Positions 10,494-20,246 of a stretch of DNA of 64,000 nucleotides are shown here, piece by piece. The stretch's first letter is position 1, and the number at the start of each line of letters is the position of its first letter. Source of the DNA: Pacificibacter marinus (GTDB lineage: Bacteria > Pseudomonadota > Alphaproteobacteria > Rhodobacterales > Rhodobacteraceae). The notes below the pieces were generated by a model. That model was not told where the DNA came from. It ran no database searches and was given only the letters and a program-made list of their open reading frames with translations. Both the position numbers and the translations under genes were made by a program. The stretch spans positions 248,001 to 312,000 of the forward strand of contig NZ_FNZV01000001.1 of assembly GCF_900109555.1 (NCBI RefSeq), written 5' to 3'.

Positions 10494-11180
10494 TTAGTCC
10501 TTTGGCGCGAGCAATTTAAGGGCAGAACGGATGAGCGTTGATGTCGTCGCATCGGTGTCATCCATCGCAGCATGCGCCACGGCACCTGCTGCATCTGACG
10601 GACTATACCCAAGGTTTTGCAAAGCTGACAGGGCTTCAGATTCCGCTGCGACATTGGCTTGGGCTGCTGGCTTTTTCGCCGTTGGTTTGCGCGCAGCTTG
10701 CGGTGCTGAGGCTTCAATAATCTCAGCCGCGTCGCTTGCATCCAATGTTTCGGGCAGACTGCCACCCATGGCCATGACTTTGGGGGCCTTGTCTTTCAGT
10801 TCCATAATCACACGTTGCGCAGTTTTCGGGCCAACACCCGGTGCCGCTTTGATCGCGTTCCAATCGCCAAGCGCAATGGCGCGCCCTGTGGCTTCTGGTC
10901 CGAGTGTGCCCAAAATCGCCATAGCGGCTTTGGCACCGATGCCTTGAACGGACACAAGTAAACGATACCATTCTTTTTCAAACAAGGACGTAAAGCCAAA
11001 CAATTGCAGGATGTCTTCGCGCACAAGCATATCCGTGTACAGCGCCACAGGTTCGCCCTGACGCGGCATAGACATGCGGGTGCGTTCAGATACGAACACG
11101 ATATAGCCCACGCCACGCACGTCGATCATCGCGTGATCTGTGCCGATGTAATCCACGATGCCGGTGAGTTTGCCAATCAT
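10494..11180 (-). CDS. ruvA: Holliday junction-binding protein RuvA
   Basis: Tetrameric junction-specificity subunit of the RuvAB branch-migration complex, 228 residues. It has the N-terminal OB-fold start [15 protein letters not shown], the helix-hairpin-helix segments [17 protein letters not shown] and [22 protein letters not shown], and a C-terminal three-helix domain ([15 protein letters not shown]) that contacts RuvB. The alanine/lysine-rich linker (about residues 140-175) is somewhat longer than in E. coli. The start overlaps the ruvC stop by four bases. Confidence 0.98.
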   Translation of the reverse strand: MIGKLTGIVDYIGTDHAMIDVRGVGYIVFVSERTRMSMPRQGEPVALYTDMLVREDILQLFGFTSLFEKEWYRLLVSVQGIGAKAAMAILGTLGPEATGRAIALGDWNAIKAAPGVGPKTAQRVIMELKDKAPKVMAMGGSLPETLDASDAAEIIEASAPQAARKPTAKKPAAQANVAAESEALSALQNLGYSPSDAAGAVAHAAMDDTDATTSTLIRSALKLLAPKD

Positions 11181-11746
11181 GCGCTTGCTTTCTTGATAGT
11201 GGTTTTTCTATAGGTGGGCGCCTTGGTTGGGATCCGTTTGCTGGCTGCCTTTTGTATGGCGTCGCTCAACCGTGCGCCAGATTGCGCGTGATGAGAATGG
11301 CAGATCGCAATAGCGAGCGCATCAACAGCATCGGCCCCCGACAATTTAGCACCAGGCAATTGCAGTTTGATCATATGTTCAACCTGTTGCTTGGCCGCGT
11401 GACCGACGCCGACGACGGCTTTTTTCACCGCGTTCGGGGCGTATTCGCCAATGGGCAAGCCAAATTGGGCAGGCACCAACAAGGCCACGGCACGCGCTTG
11501 ACCAAGTTTAAGCGTGGCAACAGCATCTTTGTTGACAAAGGTTTGCTCGACAGCGGCGCAATCTGGTTGATGCGTATGCACAACATCAGCCAGTTGATCG
11601 AAAAGAGACAACAACCGTATTGCCAAATCATCCGAAGCCAAAGAATGGCAAACGCCATTGGCCACATGCGTGATACGCGACCCGCTGACATCAATGACGC
11701 CCCAGCCCATATTGCGCAAACCTGGGTCGATCCCGAGTACTCGCAT
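11177..11746 (-). CDS. ruvC: Holliday junction resolvase RuvC
   Basis: Dimeric endonuclease that cuts Holliday junctions symmetrically. The 189 residues show the RNase H-like fold with catalytic acids in [13 protein letters not shown] (first Asp), VEQTF (Glu) and [17 protein letters not shown] (paired Asp). The start at ATG 11746 is favoured over the in-frame GTG at 11752 because AGAGGTG is placed correctly for it. First gene of the ruvCAB operon. Confidence 0.97.
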   Translation of the reverse strand: MRVLGIDPGLRNMGWGVIDVSGSRITHVANGVCHSLASDDLAIRLLSLFDQLADVVHTHQPDCAAVEQTFVNKDAVATLKLGQARAVALLVPAQFGLPIGEYAPNAVKKAVVGVGHAAKQQVEHMIKLQLPGAKLSGADAVDALAIAICHSHHAQSGARLSDAIQKAASKRIPTKAPTYRKTTIKKASA

Positions 11747-12101
11747 GGTCACCTCTGCTCTTATTATTGCTTTTGTTTAGGACTAGCACGAAACAAGAAC
11801 ATTGCAAACGCCAATGCTACATCAGACCCCAAGACGTGAAAAAACCCGCACTGGAGGATGCGGGTTTCTGCGTGGAAAGATCAGGTCGGCAGTTGGGAAA
11901 CGCGCCGGAGCCAGATCTGAATGTCTGTGTCTTAGGACAAGACAAATTCTATATGTGCCGCCATTCAAAATGTGCGGGGTCTTTTGTCACCATCAAAGAT
12001 GAAACAAAACCGATGTAAAACATCAGCAGACCGACAGTGACTTTATTACGGCCAAATATGGCAGAAATGGGGCAAAAGAGGCAAAACCAAGAGGTTTGCC
12101 C
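11747..12101. other. Spacer between ruvC and prmA
   Basis: About 355 bases with no confident gene. It holds a minus-strand terminator (11838-11867), presumably the ruvC promoter, and an open reading frame continuing past the prmA stop that encodes a protein-like hydrophobic segment (MFYIGFVSSLMVTKD) without a convincing start; see findings. Confidence 0.6.
11838..11867 (-). terminator. Rho-independent terminator downstream of prmA
   Basis: Perfect 9-bp stem AAACCCGCA / TGCGGGTTT with an 8-base loop, followed on the minus strand by a run of six T. It lies about 235 bases after the prmA stop, so the prmA transcript probably has a long 3' tail or contains another small gene. Confidence 0.8.
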
Positions 12102-12980
12102 TTAGTTTGCTGCAATCTTCTCGAGCGTTAGCGTCGACCAGTCAACAATCTGCTCGTGATGCATAAGATTGAACCCATTTCGTGTATAAACCTCAATCAC
12201 CTCAGCGGCTTGCGGGTTGAGAATACCAGACAGAATCACAGCACCGCCTTCACGTGTGCGCGCGGCAATATCGGGGGCCAGCGCCACAAGCGGACCTTTT
12301 AAGATGTTCGCGAACACCAGATCATAGGGCGCATTGGCCTCTAGCTGTTCGTGGTTAAAACCTGCCGCCTCAAGACAGATCACACGGCTTGTCAAATCGT
12401 TGGCATCAACATTGCTTTGCGCCACAGCCACCGCAACCTCATCAATGTCGGACGCGTAAGCAGGCGTGTCATTTACCTTTGCAGCAGCCATGGCCAAAAC
12501 AGCCGTACCGCAGCCAATATCAGCAACATCGGCATAGCTCGCGCCAGAGGTGAGCAAGCGATCAAAGGCGCGCAGACATCCAAGCGTGGTGCCGTGGTGC
12601 CCCGTGCCAAAGGCCATCGCGGCCTCAATCAACAATCCGATTTTGTCGTCAGGCAATTTATCGGCATCATGCGAACCATAGACAAAGAACCGCCCCGCTT
12701 CGACGGGCGCAAGATCGCGACGCACTTTGGCAACCCAATCGGTGTCTGGCAGCTCAGAGATGATGAAATCCTTGGCGCCATTGGCCGCAGCAATCAACGC
12801 AAGCCCGACAACATCAGGCGCCTCAGTAAAATATGCGCCCACTTCCCACAGGCCAGACCCGTCTTCAATTTCAAAAACACCCACGCCAATCGGTTCTGGG
12901 ATCAAGTTTTCCAAAACGTCGCTGATGGCTTCTGCGGGCAAGCGCCCAGTGGTTTTGGTGAAAGCTGTAAATGTGGGCAT
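12102..12980 (-). CDS. prmA: Ribosomal protein L11 methyltransferase PrmA
   Basis: SAM-dependent methyltransferase that trimethylates several lysines or the N-terminus of ribosomal protein L11. The 292-residue product has an N-terminal substrate-binding domain and the Rossmann domain with SAM motif VADIGCGTAVLAMAAAK, the preceding AFGTGHHGTT loop and the catalytic-domain segment DLVFANILKGPL (the NxxxxP/L active-site loop). The start at 12980 has AGGAGCC in front; the longer frame reaching 13079 overlaps msrA and lacks a good site. Confidence 0.93.
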   Translation of the reverse strand: MPTFTAFTKTTGRLPAEAISDVLENLIPEPIGVGVFEIEDGSGLWEVGAYFTEAPDVVGLALIAAANGAKDFIISELPDTDWVAKVRRDLAPVEAGRFFVYGSHDADKLPDDKIGLLIEAAMAFGTGHHGTTLGCLRAFDRLLTSGASYADVADIGCGTAVLAMAAAKVNDTPAYASDIDEVAVAVAQSNVDANDLTSRVICLEAAGFNHEQLEANAPYDLVFANILKGPLVALAPDIAARTREGGAVILSGILNPQAAEVIEVYTRNGFNLMHHEQIVDWSTLTLEKIAAN

Positions 12981-13056
12981 GGCGTGGCTCCTAAAACTGT
13001 TGCCACGCCATATCCCGATCCTTGTGATGGAGCAAGGATTAGCACGATGCGCGTCG

Positions 13057-13716
13057 TTATGCGCCTGTCTTTGAACCAAGCCCGATGGGGCAACTCACGC
13101 CTGTCCCACCGATCCCGCAGTACCCTTGGGGGTTCTTGGCGAGGTATTGTTGGTGGTAATCTTCTGCGTAGAAAAATTCTGGTGCAGGCAAGATTTCAGT
13201 GGTGATCGTGCCATGACCAGCCGACTTTAAACTTTTTTCATAGGCGGTCTGACTGTCTTGAGCGGCCTGCATTTGGGCGCTGGTGGTGGTGTAAATACCT
13301 GAGCGATACTGGGTGCCACGATCATTGCCTTGGCGCATACCTTGGGTGGGATCGTGCCCTTCCCAAAAGGTTTTGAGCAGCGCCTCAAAACTTATTTTTG
13401 CCGGATCATAAACCACCCGAACCACTTCATTGTGACCGGTTTGACCAGAGCACACTTCTTCGTAGGTTGGGTTTGGTGTGATCCCTGCAGCATATCCGAC
13501 GCTTGTATTCACAACGTCGTCGAGGGACCAAAAAATCCGTTCAACACCCCAAAAACACCCCATGCCAAACAAGGCAACCTCGTGCCCCTCAGTCACAGGG
13601 GCTTTCAACGCACCGCCGTAAACAAAGTGATCTTGCGCTGTTGGGATTGCGGTAGCGCGCCCCTCCAAGGCCGTCTCGGATGTGGGCGGTGTGGTTTTGC
13701 TGAAGATCGATAACAT
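13057..13716 (-). CDS. msrA: Peptide methionine (S)-S-oxide reductase MsrA
   Basis: Repairs oxidised methionine (S-epimer) in proteins using thioredoxin. The 219-residue product contains the catalytic GCFWG motif, followed by [33 protein letters not shown] in the family pattern, and two C-terminal cysteines ([12 protein letters not shown]) that would act as resolving residues. The N-terminus carries about 50 residues before the catalytic core, as in E. coli MsrA. Start at 13716 is supported by AAAGGAT upstream. It is followed by prmA after about 75 bases on the same strand. Confidence 0.96.
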   Translation of the reverse strand: MLSIFSKTTPPTSETALEGRATAIPTAQDHFVYGGALKAPVTEGHEVALFGMGCFWGVERIFWSLDDVVNTSVGYAAGITPNPTYEEVCSGQTGHNEVVRVVYDPAKISFEALLKTFWEGHDPTQGMRQGNDRGTQYRSGIYTTTSAQMQAAQDSQTAYEKSLKSAGHGTITTEILPAPEFFYAEDYHQQYLAKNPQGYCGIGGTGVSCPIGLGSKTGA

Positions 13717-13812
13717 TTGCAGATCCTTTTGCTGTGCTTGCATGTGATATAAGGGCGCAATCATTTGGGTCCAAGACCGCCGCCCGCATGTTCACGCAGT
13801 TGTGCTCTGGGA

Positions 13813-15054
13813 TCACAGCCTTGACTTGATTGTCCTACGCACGCGCCCCGTTAAAATGGTTTCATAGCCTTTTTCAGGATGACGCGGAATGAGCAACCCC
13901 AGCCCGAATGACACACAAGCCATCGCAGCGGCCAAAATGAAAACACCTGAGGGCGATACGATCCACAAATACCCCAAAGCGGCAGGTAAAAACACCGCAG
14001 CAATGTGATTGATGGTAAAGGCCACGGCCGCCGTTGGGGCGATATCTTGTGGGTCGGCTATTTTTTGAAAATAGGTTTTCAACGCAAACGCCAAGCCGAA
14101 CAACATGTGATCTACGACATACAAAACAGAAGCAACAACAACGCCCCAGCCAAGCCAGTACAGACCGCCATAAGCTAAAAATACGATGATCAAACCTGCA
14201 TATTCCAACAGCAACACGAACCGCTCGCCACGTGCGCTTACAAGACGGCCCATCAGCGGCGCGACAATCATGTTGATGACAAAGTTGATCATGAACAAAG
14301 ACGTCACTTGGTGCACATCAAAGCCAAACTTTTCGACCATCATAAAGGCTGCAAACACGACGAAAATCTGCCGCCGCGCGCCCGCCATAAATTGCAGCGC
14401 GTAATACAACCAATAGCGACGCCGTAAGATGAATTTCTTCAGTTGCGGATTTGGGGATTCGAATTGGGGAAAGGCAATGAGCGCGTAAATTGCAATCACC
14501 GCCGTCACCCCGCCCCCAACCATATAGACAAGTGTATAGGACAGATCGAAAGCTTTCCACGTCAACACCAGCACGCCATATGCCAACAAAGACGCCGCCG
14601 ATCCGGCAGCCATCAGCCAGCCGATCACCTGCGGCGCACGGGCTTTGTCGATCCATTGCAGCTGTAGCGATTGGTTGACTGTCTCATAATAATGAAAGCC
14701 GATCGACGACAACATCGTCAAAGTCAAAATTCCGCCAAAAGATGGGAAATACGCGGTCAGCGCCGTCGCCACGCCAAGCAGCAGCAACGCCACCAAACCC
14801 AAAATCTGTTCACGCATCAGCATCATCAAAGCGATCACACCCACTGCCAGAAACCCTGGGATTTCACGTACTGTGTGCAGCCAGCCAATTTCGACGCCAG
14901 TGAACCCCGCAACTTCAATCACGAAATTATTGAGCAAAGCGCTCCATGTGTTGAATGCAATTGGCATGGCAAACGCCATGAGAAAAAGCAAAAATACGGG
15001 GCGACGCCACAGAGCAAACTCAGCGGCTTGGGCAATTGGAATAGGCTGTTTCAT
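13813..15054 (-). CDS. Major facilitator superfamily transporter
   Basis: Polytopic inner-membrane protein of about 413 residues with roughly twelve predicted membrane segments in two halves, beginning LWRRPVFLLFLMAFAMP. Substrate cannot be told from sequence. An in-frame ATG at 15105 would add 17 residues and has an AGGGG sequence close in front, so the start is uncertain. It is transcribed divergently from the YeeE-type transporter gene with about 200 bases between them. Confidence 0.8.
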   Translation of the reverse strand: MKQPIPIAQAAEFALWRRPVFLLFLMAFAMPIAFNTWSALLNNFVIEVAGFTGVEIGWLHTVREIPGFLAVGVIALMMLMREQILGLVALLLLGVATALTAYFPSFGGILTLTMLSSIGFHYYETVNQSLQLQWIDKARAPQVIGWLMAAGSAASLLAYGVLVLTWKAFDLSYTLVYMVGGGVTAVIAIYALIAFPQFESPNPQLKKFILRRRYWLYYALQFMAGARRQIFVVFAAFMMVEKFGFDVHQVTSLFMINFVINMIVAPLMGRLVSARGERFVLLLEYAGLIIVFLAYGGLYWLGWGVVVASVLYVVDHMLFGLAFALKTYFQKIADPQDIAPTAAVAFTINHIAAVFLPAALGYLWIVSPSGVFILAAAMACVSFGLGLLIPRHPEKGYETILTGRVRRTIKSRL

Positions 15055-15259
15055 GCACAAAGCTTTAGGGGGTCGATCATCAAGTGAAAAGACCAAACCG
15101 CCCATTTCCCCTAAGCCACTGAACGGTTTTATTGACCATGCGTCATCTTTGGCTGATGCGCCCTGATATATTCACCCCACAGAATGTATCTGATCCAGAT
15201 CAAGGCCAAGCACGCCCTGAACCGTCATGTTGTTCAAAACCTGCCACAAGGATCCCTTT

Positions 15260-16309
15260 ATGGATACGCTCGCTCTTGTTGAACGCATCGGAGAAAGCCC
15301 CACAGCTGCCCTTTTTGGGCTGATCACGGGGATCATCTTCGGCATATCGGCGCAACGCTCACGCTTTTGCTTGCGTGCGGCGACTGTCGAATTTGCGCGC
15401 GGTAAAATGGGGCCGCGGGTGGCCGTGTGGCTTTTGACCTTTTCAACCGCTTTGGTCTGGGTCCAAGGCGCACAAATGTTGGGGCTGTTTCGTGGATCAG
15501 ACGCACGGATTATGGCCGTCACAGGGTCTTGGTCAGGCGCAATCATCGGCGGGTTGATGTTTGGCACAGGCATGGTTCTGGCGCGAGGCTGCTCTGGTCG
15601 ATTGTTGGTTTTGGCCTCAACGGGGAACCTTCGCTCTGTGGTGTCTGGGCTCATTTTTGCCGTTGTCGCGCAAATGAGCTTGCACGGTATATTGGCCCCT
15701 TGGCGTGACAAGTTAGCGATGCTTTGGATCACCCCAAATGGCGAAAATATCAACCTTTTAACGGCGCTACATCTGCCGCAACAGACAGGCGTGGCGTTAG
15801 GGGTTGGTATCGCGGCGCTTGCGCTTTATCTGGCCGCGCGTCACAAAATCGGACCGAAAACATGGATTTTCGCCTCTGGTGTTGGGTTTTCCGTGGCTGT
15901 CGGCTGGATGCTGACGTGGTCATTGGCGCAGGTTGCCTTTGATCCCGCGCCCATCACTTCGGCCACGTTTTCGGGACCATCCGCCAACACGTTGATGTTT
16001 TTTCTAGACCGCAATGCTGTGTTGGAATTTGACATCGGCTTGGTGCCGGGCGTGGTCTTGGGGGCATTTTTATCGTCGCTTATTGTAGGTGAATTTCGCT
16101 GGCAAGCCTTTGACAGCGTGCCCGTGATGCGCAGTGCGATGATCGGCGCGGTGTTGATGGGCTTTGGCGCGATGCTGGCAGGGGGCTGTGCGATCGGGGC
16201 CGGCGTCACGGGCGGATCGGTATTTGCCGCGACCGCTTGGCTGGCATTGTTTTGTATGTGGATCGGCGCGATTGCGACCACGCACCTGTTCAATTTACGG
16301 CTCAGCTAG
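15260..16309 (+). CDS. YeeE/YedE family transporter (probable sulfur-compound uptake)
   Basis: Integral membrane protein of 349 residues with two homologous halves and about nine or ten membrane segments. The hallmark cysteine-containing signatures are present in each half: QRSRFCLRAA and LARGCSGRLL in the first, and GGCAIGAGVTGGS in the second. Characterised relatives transport thiosulfate or related sulfur species across the inner membrane through conserved cysteines; the exact substrate here is inferred. Start at 15260 is supported by AAGGATC seven bases upstream. No sulfurtransferase gene is adjacent. It ends eight bases before the convergent priA stop. Confidence 0.85.
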   Translation: MDTLALVERIGESPTAALFGLITGIIFGISAQRSRFCLRAATVEFARGKMGPRVAVWLLTFSTALVWVQGAQMLGLFRGSDARIMAVTGSWSGAIIGGLMFGTGMVLARGCSGRLLVLASTGNLRSVVSGLIFAVVAQMSLHGILAPWRDKLAMLWITPNGENINLLTALHLPQQTGVALGVGIAALALYLAARHKIGPKTWIFASGVGFSVAVGWMLTWSLAQVAFDPAPITSATFSGPSANTLMFFLDRNAVLEFDIGLVPGVVLGAFLSSLIVGEFRWQAFDSVPVMRSAMIGAVLMGFGAMLAGGCAIGAGVTGGSVFAATAWLALFCMWIGAIATTHLFNLRLS

Positions 16310-16316
16310 CGCAGCC

Positions 16317-18512
16317 TTACCAAAAGCTTTGCGGATCAATATCAATCTGTAACCGCACGTTTTTGGGCAATCTGACACCCGCAGCCCAACGACTAAGCGC
16401 ATTTTGTAACGGAGCATTCTTTTCGGCTTTGACCAACAACCGCACACGGTGCTTGCCGCGCACGCGTGCAATCGGGGCTGGCGCGGGTCCAAACACCATC
16501 GCCCCAATTTTCTGCAAAGGCATTGTATTGCGCGCAAGATCCCCTGCCGCACGCGTGACATCACCCAAATCCGGCCCAGACAAAATGATGCCCGCCATGC
16601 GCCCATAAGGTGGCACGCCCGCCATTTTACGCTCTTCGGCTTCGGTTTTCCAAAAGCCTTCTTCATCACCCGCTAAAATAGCACGAATGACAGGGTGTTC
16701 CGGCTGATAGGTTTGCATCAAAGCGGTGCCGCGCTTTTCTGCGCGCCCTGCCCGTCCGGCCACTTGGCGCATCAATTGAAACGTGCGTTCCGCCGCGCGC
16801 AAATCTGACCCTTGCAGGCCAAGATCAGCATCAATGACCCCGACCAAAGTGAGGTTAGGAAAGTTGTGCCCTTTCGCAACCAACTGCGTGCCGATCACAA
16901 TATCCGTGTCGCCATTTGCGATCAGTTTGATTTGCTCTTTTAAAGCCCGCGCAGAGCCAAACAGATCGGATGACAGCACTGCGACTTTCGCATCGGGAAA
17001 TTTCTCGATCACCTCTTCGGCCAGCCGCTCAACCCCAGGGCCAACGGGGGCCAAGCGCCCTTCGGCTTTGCACGACGGACAGGTTGTGGGCATCTCTTTG
17101 GTTTCACCGCATTGGTGACACATCAAGCGTTTCAAAAAGCGGTGTTCAACCATACGCGCATCGCAGTGATCGCACGCAATTTGAAACCCACAAGCCCGAC
17201 AGATGGTGACCGGCGCATAGCCGCGACGATTGATAAACAGCAAAGACTGCTCGCCGCGCTCAACCCGTTCATTTACCGCAGCCACCAATTGATCCGAAAT
17301 AAACCGCGTTGCGGGCAGCTTTTCGGTGCGCATGTCCAGCGCTTTCATTTCGGGCATCACGGCGGGGCCATAGCGGCTTTGCAAATCAAGACGTTTGTAT
17401 TTGCCCGCTTCGACATTGGCCCACGTTTCCAAGCTGGGCGTGGCCGAAGCCAAGACAACCGTGGCCGAACATAACGACGCGCGCAGCACCGACATGTCGC
17501 GGGCGTTGTACAGCACACCTTCTTCTTGTTTGTACGACGTGTCGTGTTCTTCATCGACGACGATCAAGCCCAGATTGCGGTAGGGCAAAAACAACGCAGA
17601 GCGCGCACCGATCACCATCTGCGCGCCGCCTGATCCGACCATTTTCCACACACGCCGGCGTTCGGTCATGGTCACCCCAGAATGCCATTCTGCGGGTTTC
17701 GCGCCAAAGCGTTCTTCGACGCGGTCCAAGAATTCAGAGGTCAAAGCGATCTCAGGTAACAGCACCAAAGCCTGACGCCCTTTGGCCAAACATTCTGCCA
17801 CGGCCTCAAGATACACTTCGGTTTTGCCCGATCCTGTAACGCCTTTGAGCAAGGTCGTGGAATAGGTTTCAGATGCCACGGCAGCACGCAAAGCAGTGGA
17901 AGCCGCAGCCTGATCATCGCTCAAGGTCTTGCCACTGGCATGGGGATCAAGGTGCGGAAATTCCAAATCGCGCGGGCTGTCTTGTTCCAACACAGCACCT
18001 GAGGGCACCATGCCTTTAATCACAGCCGTGCCCACGCCCACATGTTCTGCCAATTCTTTCAGCGTGAACGCTAGGTTCGGCGTGTCTTTAAGCGCTGCAA
18101 TCACGCGTCGTCTGGCATCTGTTTCGCGTGGCATTTCGCCTGTGCCCAGCGTGTAGACTTTGCGCATCGATGGCGGATCGACCAAGCCCGGCGCACGGGT
18201 GGCAAGGCGCAGCATCGCAGGCATCGGCGTTAAAGTGTAAGCGCCCACGCGGGCTAAAAATGACATCATGTCGGGCGTCATCGGGGCGACATCTAAGATG
18301 TTTGAGATTGCGCGGGCTTTGCTTAAATCAAAACCGCCACGCCCTTTGCCCCAAACACAGCCCAAAACCTTGCGCGGACCAAGCGGCACCTGCACGAAAT
18401 CGCCAATTTGACAGCCCCCCTCGGGCGCTTTGTAATCCAGCGGACGATCCAGTGGTTCTGTGGTGAGCACTGCAACCAGCGTGCCTTTAGTGAAATGGTG
18501 GTCTTGCGTCAT
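16317..18512 (-). CDS. priA: Primosomal replication restart helicase PriA
   Basis: Superfamily 2 helicase that reloads the replisome at collapsed forks. The 731-residue product has the N-terminal DNA-binding domain (VAVLTTEPLDRPLDYKAP), Walker A KGVTGSGKTEVYLEAV, the VVDEEHDTSYKQ DEAH-type box, and the eight-cysteine zinc-binding region between about residues 440 and 490 (CRACG, CDHC, CHQCG, CPSC). Motif VI QVAGRAGRAEKRG is also present. The start at 18512 (MTQDHHFTKG) is chosen by homology; its ribosome site is weak. Confidence 0.96.
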   Translation of the reverse strand: MTQDHHFTKGTLVAVLTTEPLDRPLDYKAPEGGCQIGDFVQVPLGPRKVLGCVWGKGRGGFDLSKARAISNILDVAPMTPDMMSFLARVGAYTLTPMPAMLRLATRAPGLVDPPSMRKVYTLGTGEMPRETDARRRVIAALKDTPNLAFTLKELAEHVGVGTAVIKGMVPSGAVLEQDSPRDLEFPHLDPHASGKTLSDDQAAASTALRAAVASETYSTTLLKGVTGSGKTEVYLEAVAECLAKGRQALVLLPEIALTSEFLDRVEERFGAKPAEWHSGVTMTERRRVWKMVGSGGAQMVIGARSALFLPYRNLGLIVVDEEHDTSYKQEEGVLYNARDMSVLRASLCSATVVLASATPSLETWANVEAGKYKRLDLQSRYGPAVMPEMKALDMRTEKLPATRFISDQLVAAVNERVERGEQSLLFINRRGYAPVTICRACGFQIACDHCDARMVEHRFLKRLMCHQCGETKEMPTTCPSCKAEGRLAPVGPGVERLAEEVIEKFPDAKVAVLSSDLFGSARALKEQIKLIANGDTDIVIGTQLVAKGHNFPNLTLVGVIDADLGLQGSDLRAAERTFQLMRQVAGRAGRAEKRGTALMQTYQPEHPVIRAILAGDEEGFWKTEAEERKMAGVPPYGRMAGIILSGPDLGDVTRAAGDLARNTMPLQKIGAMVFGPAPAPIARVRGKHRVRLLVKAEKNAPLQNALSRWAAGVRLPKNVRLQIDIDPQSFW

Positions 18513-18640
18513 AGCCAATTTTAATACGGGGTTTGCGCGCCCCATACCAGAGCCGCTTTTGCACGAAAGCCCCTTTCTCACCCTTTGCGTTTGCGCTATC
18601 AAGGCGGCGAACTCTTAGGTGTACAAAAGGACTCTCCGAT

Positions 18641-19294
18641 ATGAAATTTTTCGTCGATACAGCCGATGTAGATGCAATCCGCGAGCTTAACGATCTTGGA
18701 TTTTGCGATGGCGTCACAACAAACCCATCTTTGATTGCGAAATCCGGTCGTGACATTTTGGAAGTCACCAAAGAGATTTGTGACTTGGTTGATGGTCCTG
18801 TGTCCGCAGAAGTCGTGGCACTTGATTCCGACACGATGATCGCAGAAGGCCGCAAATTGGCCAAGATCGCAGACAACGTTGTGATCAAATTGCCTTTGAC
18901 TTTGGACGGCTTGAAAGCCTGTAAAGTTCTGTCTGGCGAAGGTCACAAGATCAACGTCACATTGTGTTTCTCTGCCAACCAAGCGCTTTTGGCCGCAAAA
19001 GCTGGCGCGACATACATTTCGCCCTTCATCGGTCGTTTGGATGACATCAACATCGATGGCTTGGACCTGATCGAAGACATCCGCACCATTTACGACAACT
19101 ACGGGTACGAGACTGAAATCTTGGCGGCATCCATTCGCACCGTAAACCACATTTCAGATTGTGCGAAAATCGGCGCTGACGTTATTACGGCCCCTGCCAA
19201 CGTCATCAAAGCCATGGCGAACCACGTTTTGACAGACAAAGGCCTTGCTGGCTTTGTAAAAGACATCAAAGCAGCTGGCATCAAAATTCTCTAA
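18641..19294 (+). CDS. fsa: Fructose-6-phosphate aldolase / TalC-type transaldolase
   Basis: Small class I aldolase of the transaldolase family, 217 residues, forming a Schiff base on a lysine. Visible motifs are [29 protein letters not shown], the catalytic-lysine strand [36 protein letters not shown] and ILAASIR. Whether it works as fructose-6-phosphate aldolase or as a short transaldolase in the pentose phosphate pathway cannot be settled by sequence; alphaproteobacteria often use this short form in place of TalB. Start at 18641 follows AAAAGGACT. Confidence 0.92.
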   Translation: MKFFVDTADVDAIRELNDLGFCDGVTTNPSLIAKSGRDILEVTKEICDLVDGPVSAEVVALDSDTMIAEGRKLAKIADNVVIKLPLTLDGLKACKVLSGEGHKINVTLCFSANQALLAAKAGATYISPFIGRLDDINIDGLDLIEDIRTIYDNYGYETEILAASIRTVNHISDCAKIGADVITAPANVIKAMANHVLTDKGLAGFVKDIKAAGIKIL

Positions 19295-19328
19295 AAAATA
19301 ACCCTCGCAATGAGGATTATGTGCTAAA

Positions 19329-19364
19329 AAAACGCCCTGCAGCCTTTGTATCTGTGGGGCGTTT
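19329..19364 (+). terminator. Terminator-like hairpin after the fsa gene
   Basis: Stem AAACGCCC / GGGCGTTT with a loop of about 19 bases lies 35 bases after the aldolase stop. The plus-strand T tract after it is interrupted, while an A run precedes it, so efficiency is uncertain. Confidence 0.6.
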
Positions 19365-19508
19365 GCTGTTTCAGGGCATGTGGCACACGGGTCTCAAATG
19401 TGCGTGACCTGATGAAAACTGCCATTTTTCTTGCACAAAACGCCCCAAAGCGTCACATTACAAACCAAGAGACTGGAAAAATCCAGCTTACGATTGAGGC
19501 AAAATCAC

Positions 19509-20246
19509 ATGAGCACCCAAATTCCCACGGCCCCCCATTCCAAAACAATGGCACCGTTGGCCGAAGAATTACGCGAAAAGATCATCTCAGAACCAGACAT
19601 GATTCTGGATGACATCGATGTGATGAAAGCCCTGATCGCCGCCAATGAAAAATCGAGCGGTAGCAACATTGTTGATCTGCGCGGCATTGCGATGGATCGG
19701 CTGGAAAATCGACTGGACCGTTTAGAAGACACTCACCGCGGCGTGATTGCTGCCGCCTATGAAAACCTTGCGGGCACCAATCAAATTCACCGCGCGATTT
19801 TGCGCATGATGGACCCGCTTGATTTCGAAACCTTCTTGCGAGATTTGGGTGGCGAAGTGTCTGATATCTTGCGTGTGGACAGTGTCAAACTTTTGCTCGA
19901 AACCAAGGTCGAGGATGACGATCCTGTCGTGCGCAAACTTGGTGATGTTTTGGTCACGGCAGAGCCCGGCTTTGTCGACACCTATCTGACGCTCGGGCGC
20001 AACATCCCTGCGCGAGCGATCACACTGCGCCAAGTCGCGCCTGACACTGACATTATATATGGCGATGAAACGGGGTTTATCCACTCAGAAGCCTGCCTAA
20101 AACTTGATTTCGGCCCAGGGCGTTTGCCCGGACTTTTGATCCTCGGGGCAGAAGACCCACATATGTTCAAACCAGCGCAAGGCACTGATCTTTTGTCATT
20201 CTTTGCAGGCGTGTTTGAGAAAACCATGCGCCGCTGGTTGGCATGA
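19509..20246 (+). CDS. DUF484 family protein
   Basis: Conserved proteobacterial protein of 245 residues with a short helical N-terminus (LREKIISEPDMILDDIDVMKAL) and a GAF-like C-terminal domain (about residues 85-245, with LLILGAEDPHMFKPAQGTDLLSFFAGVFE). Its biochemical role is not established; it is commonly encoded immediately upstream of xerC, as here, where its stop overlaps the xerC start by four bases. The start at 19509 is preceded by GAGG at a slightly long distance. Confidence 0.88.
   Translation: MSTQIPTAPHSKTMAPLAEELREKIISEPDMILDDIDVMKALIAANEKSSGSNIVDLRGIAMDRLENRLDRLEDTHRGVIAAAYENLAGTNQIHRAILRMMDPLDFETFLRDLGGEVSDILRVDSVKLLLETKVEDDDPVVRKLGDVLVTAEPGFVDTYLTLGRNIPARAITLRQVAPDTDIIYGDETGFIHSEACLKLDFGPGRLPGLLILGAEDPHMFKPAQGTDLLSFFAGVFEKTMRRWLA

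Noticed and set aside
9414-10541. 375-codon plus-strand frame opposite ruvB
   Set aside because: RuvB on the other strand has all family motifs; the antisense frame has no recognisable domain.
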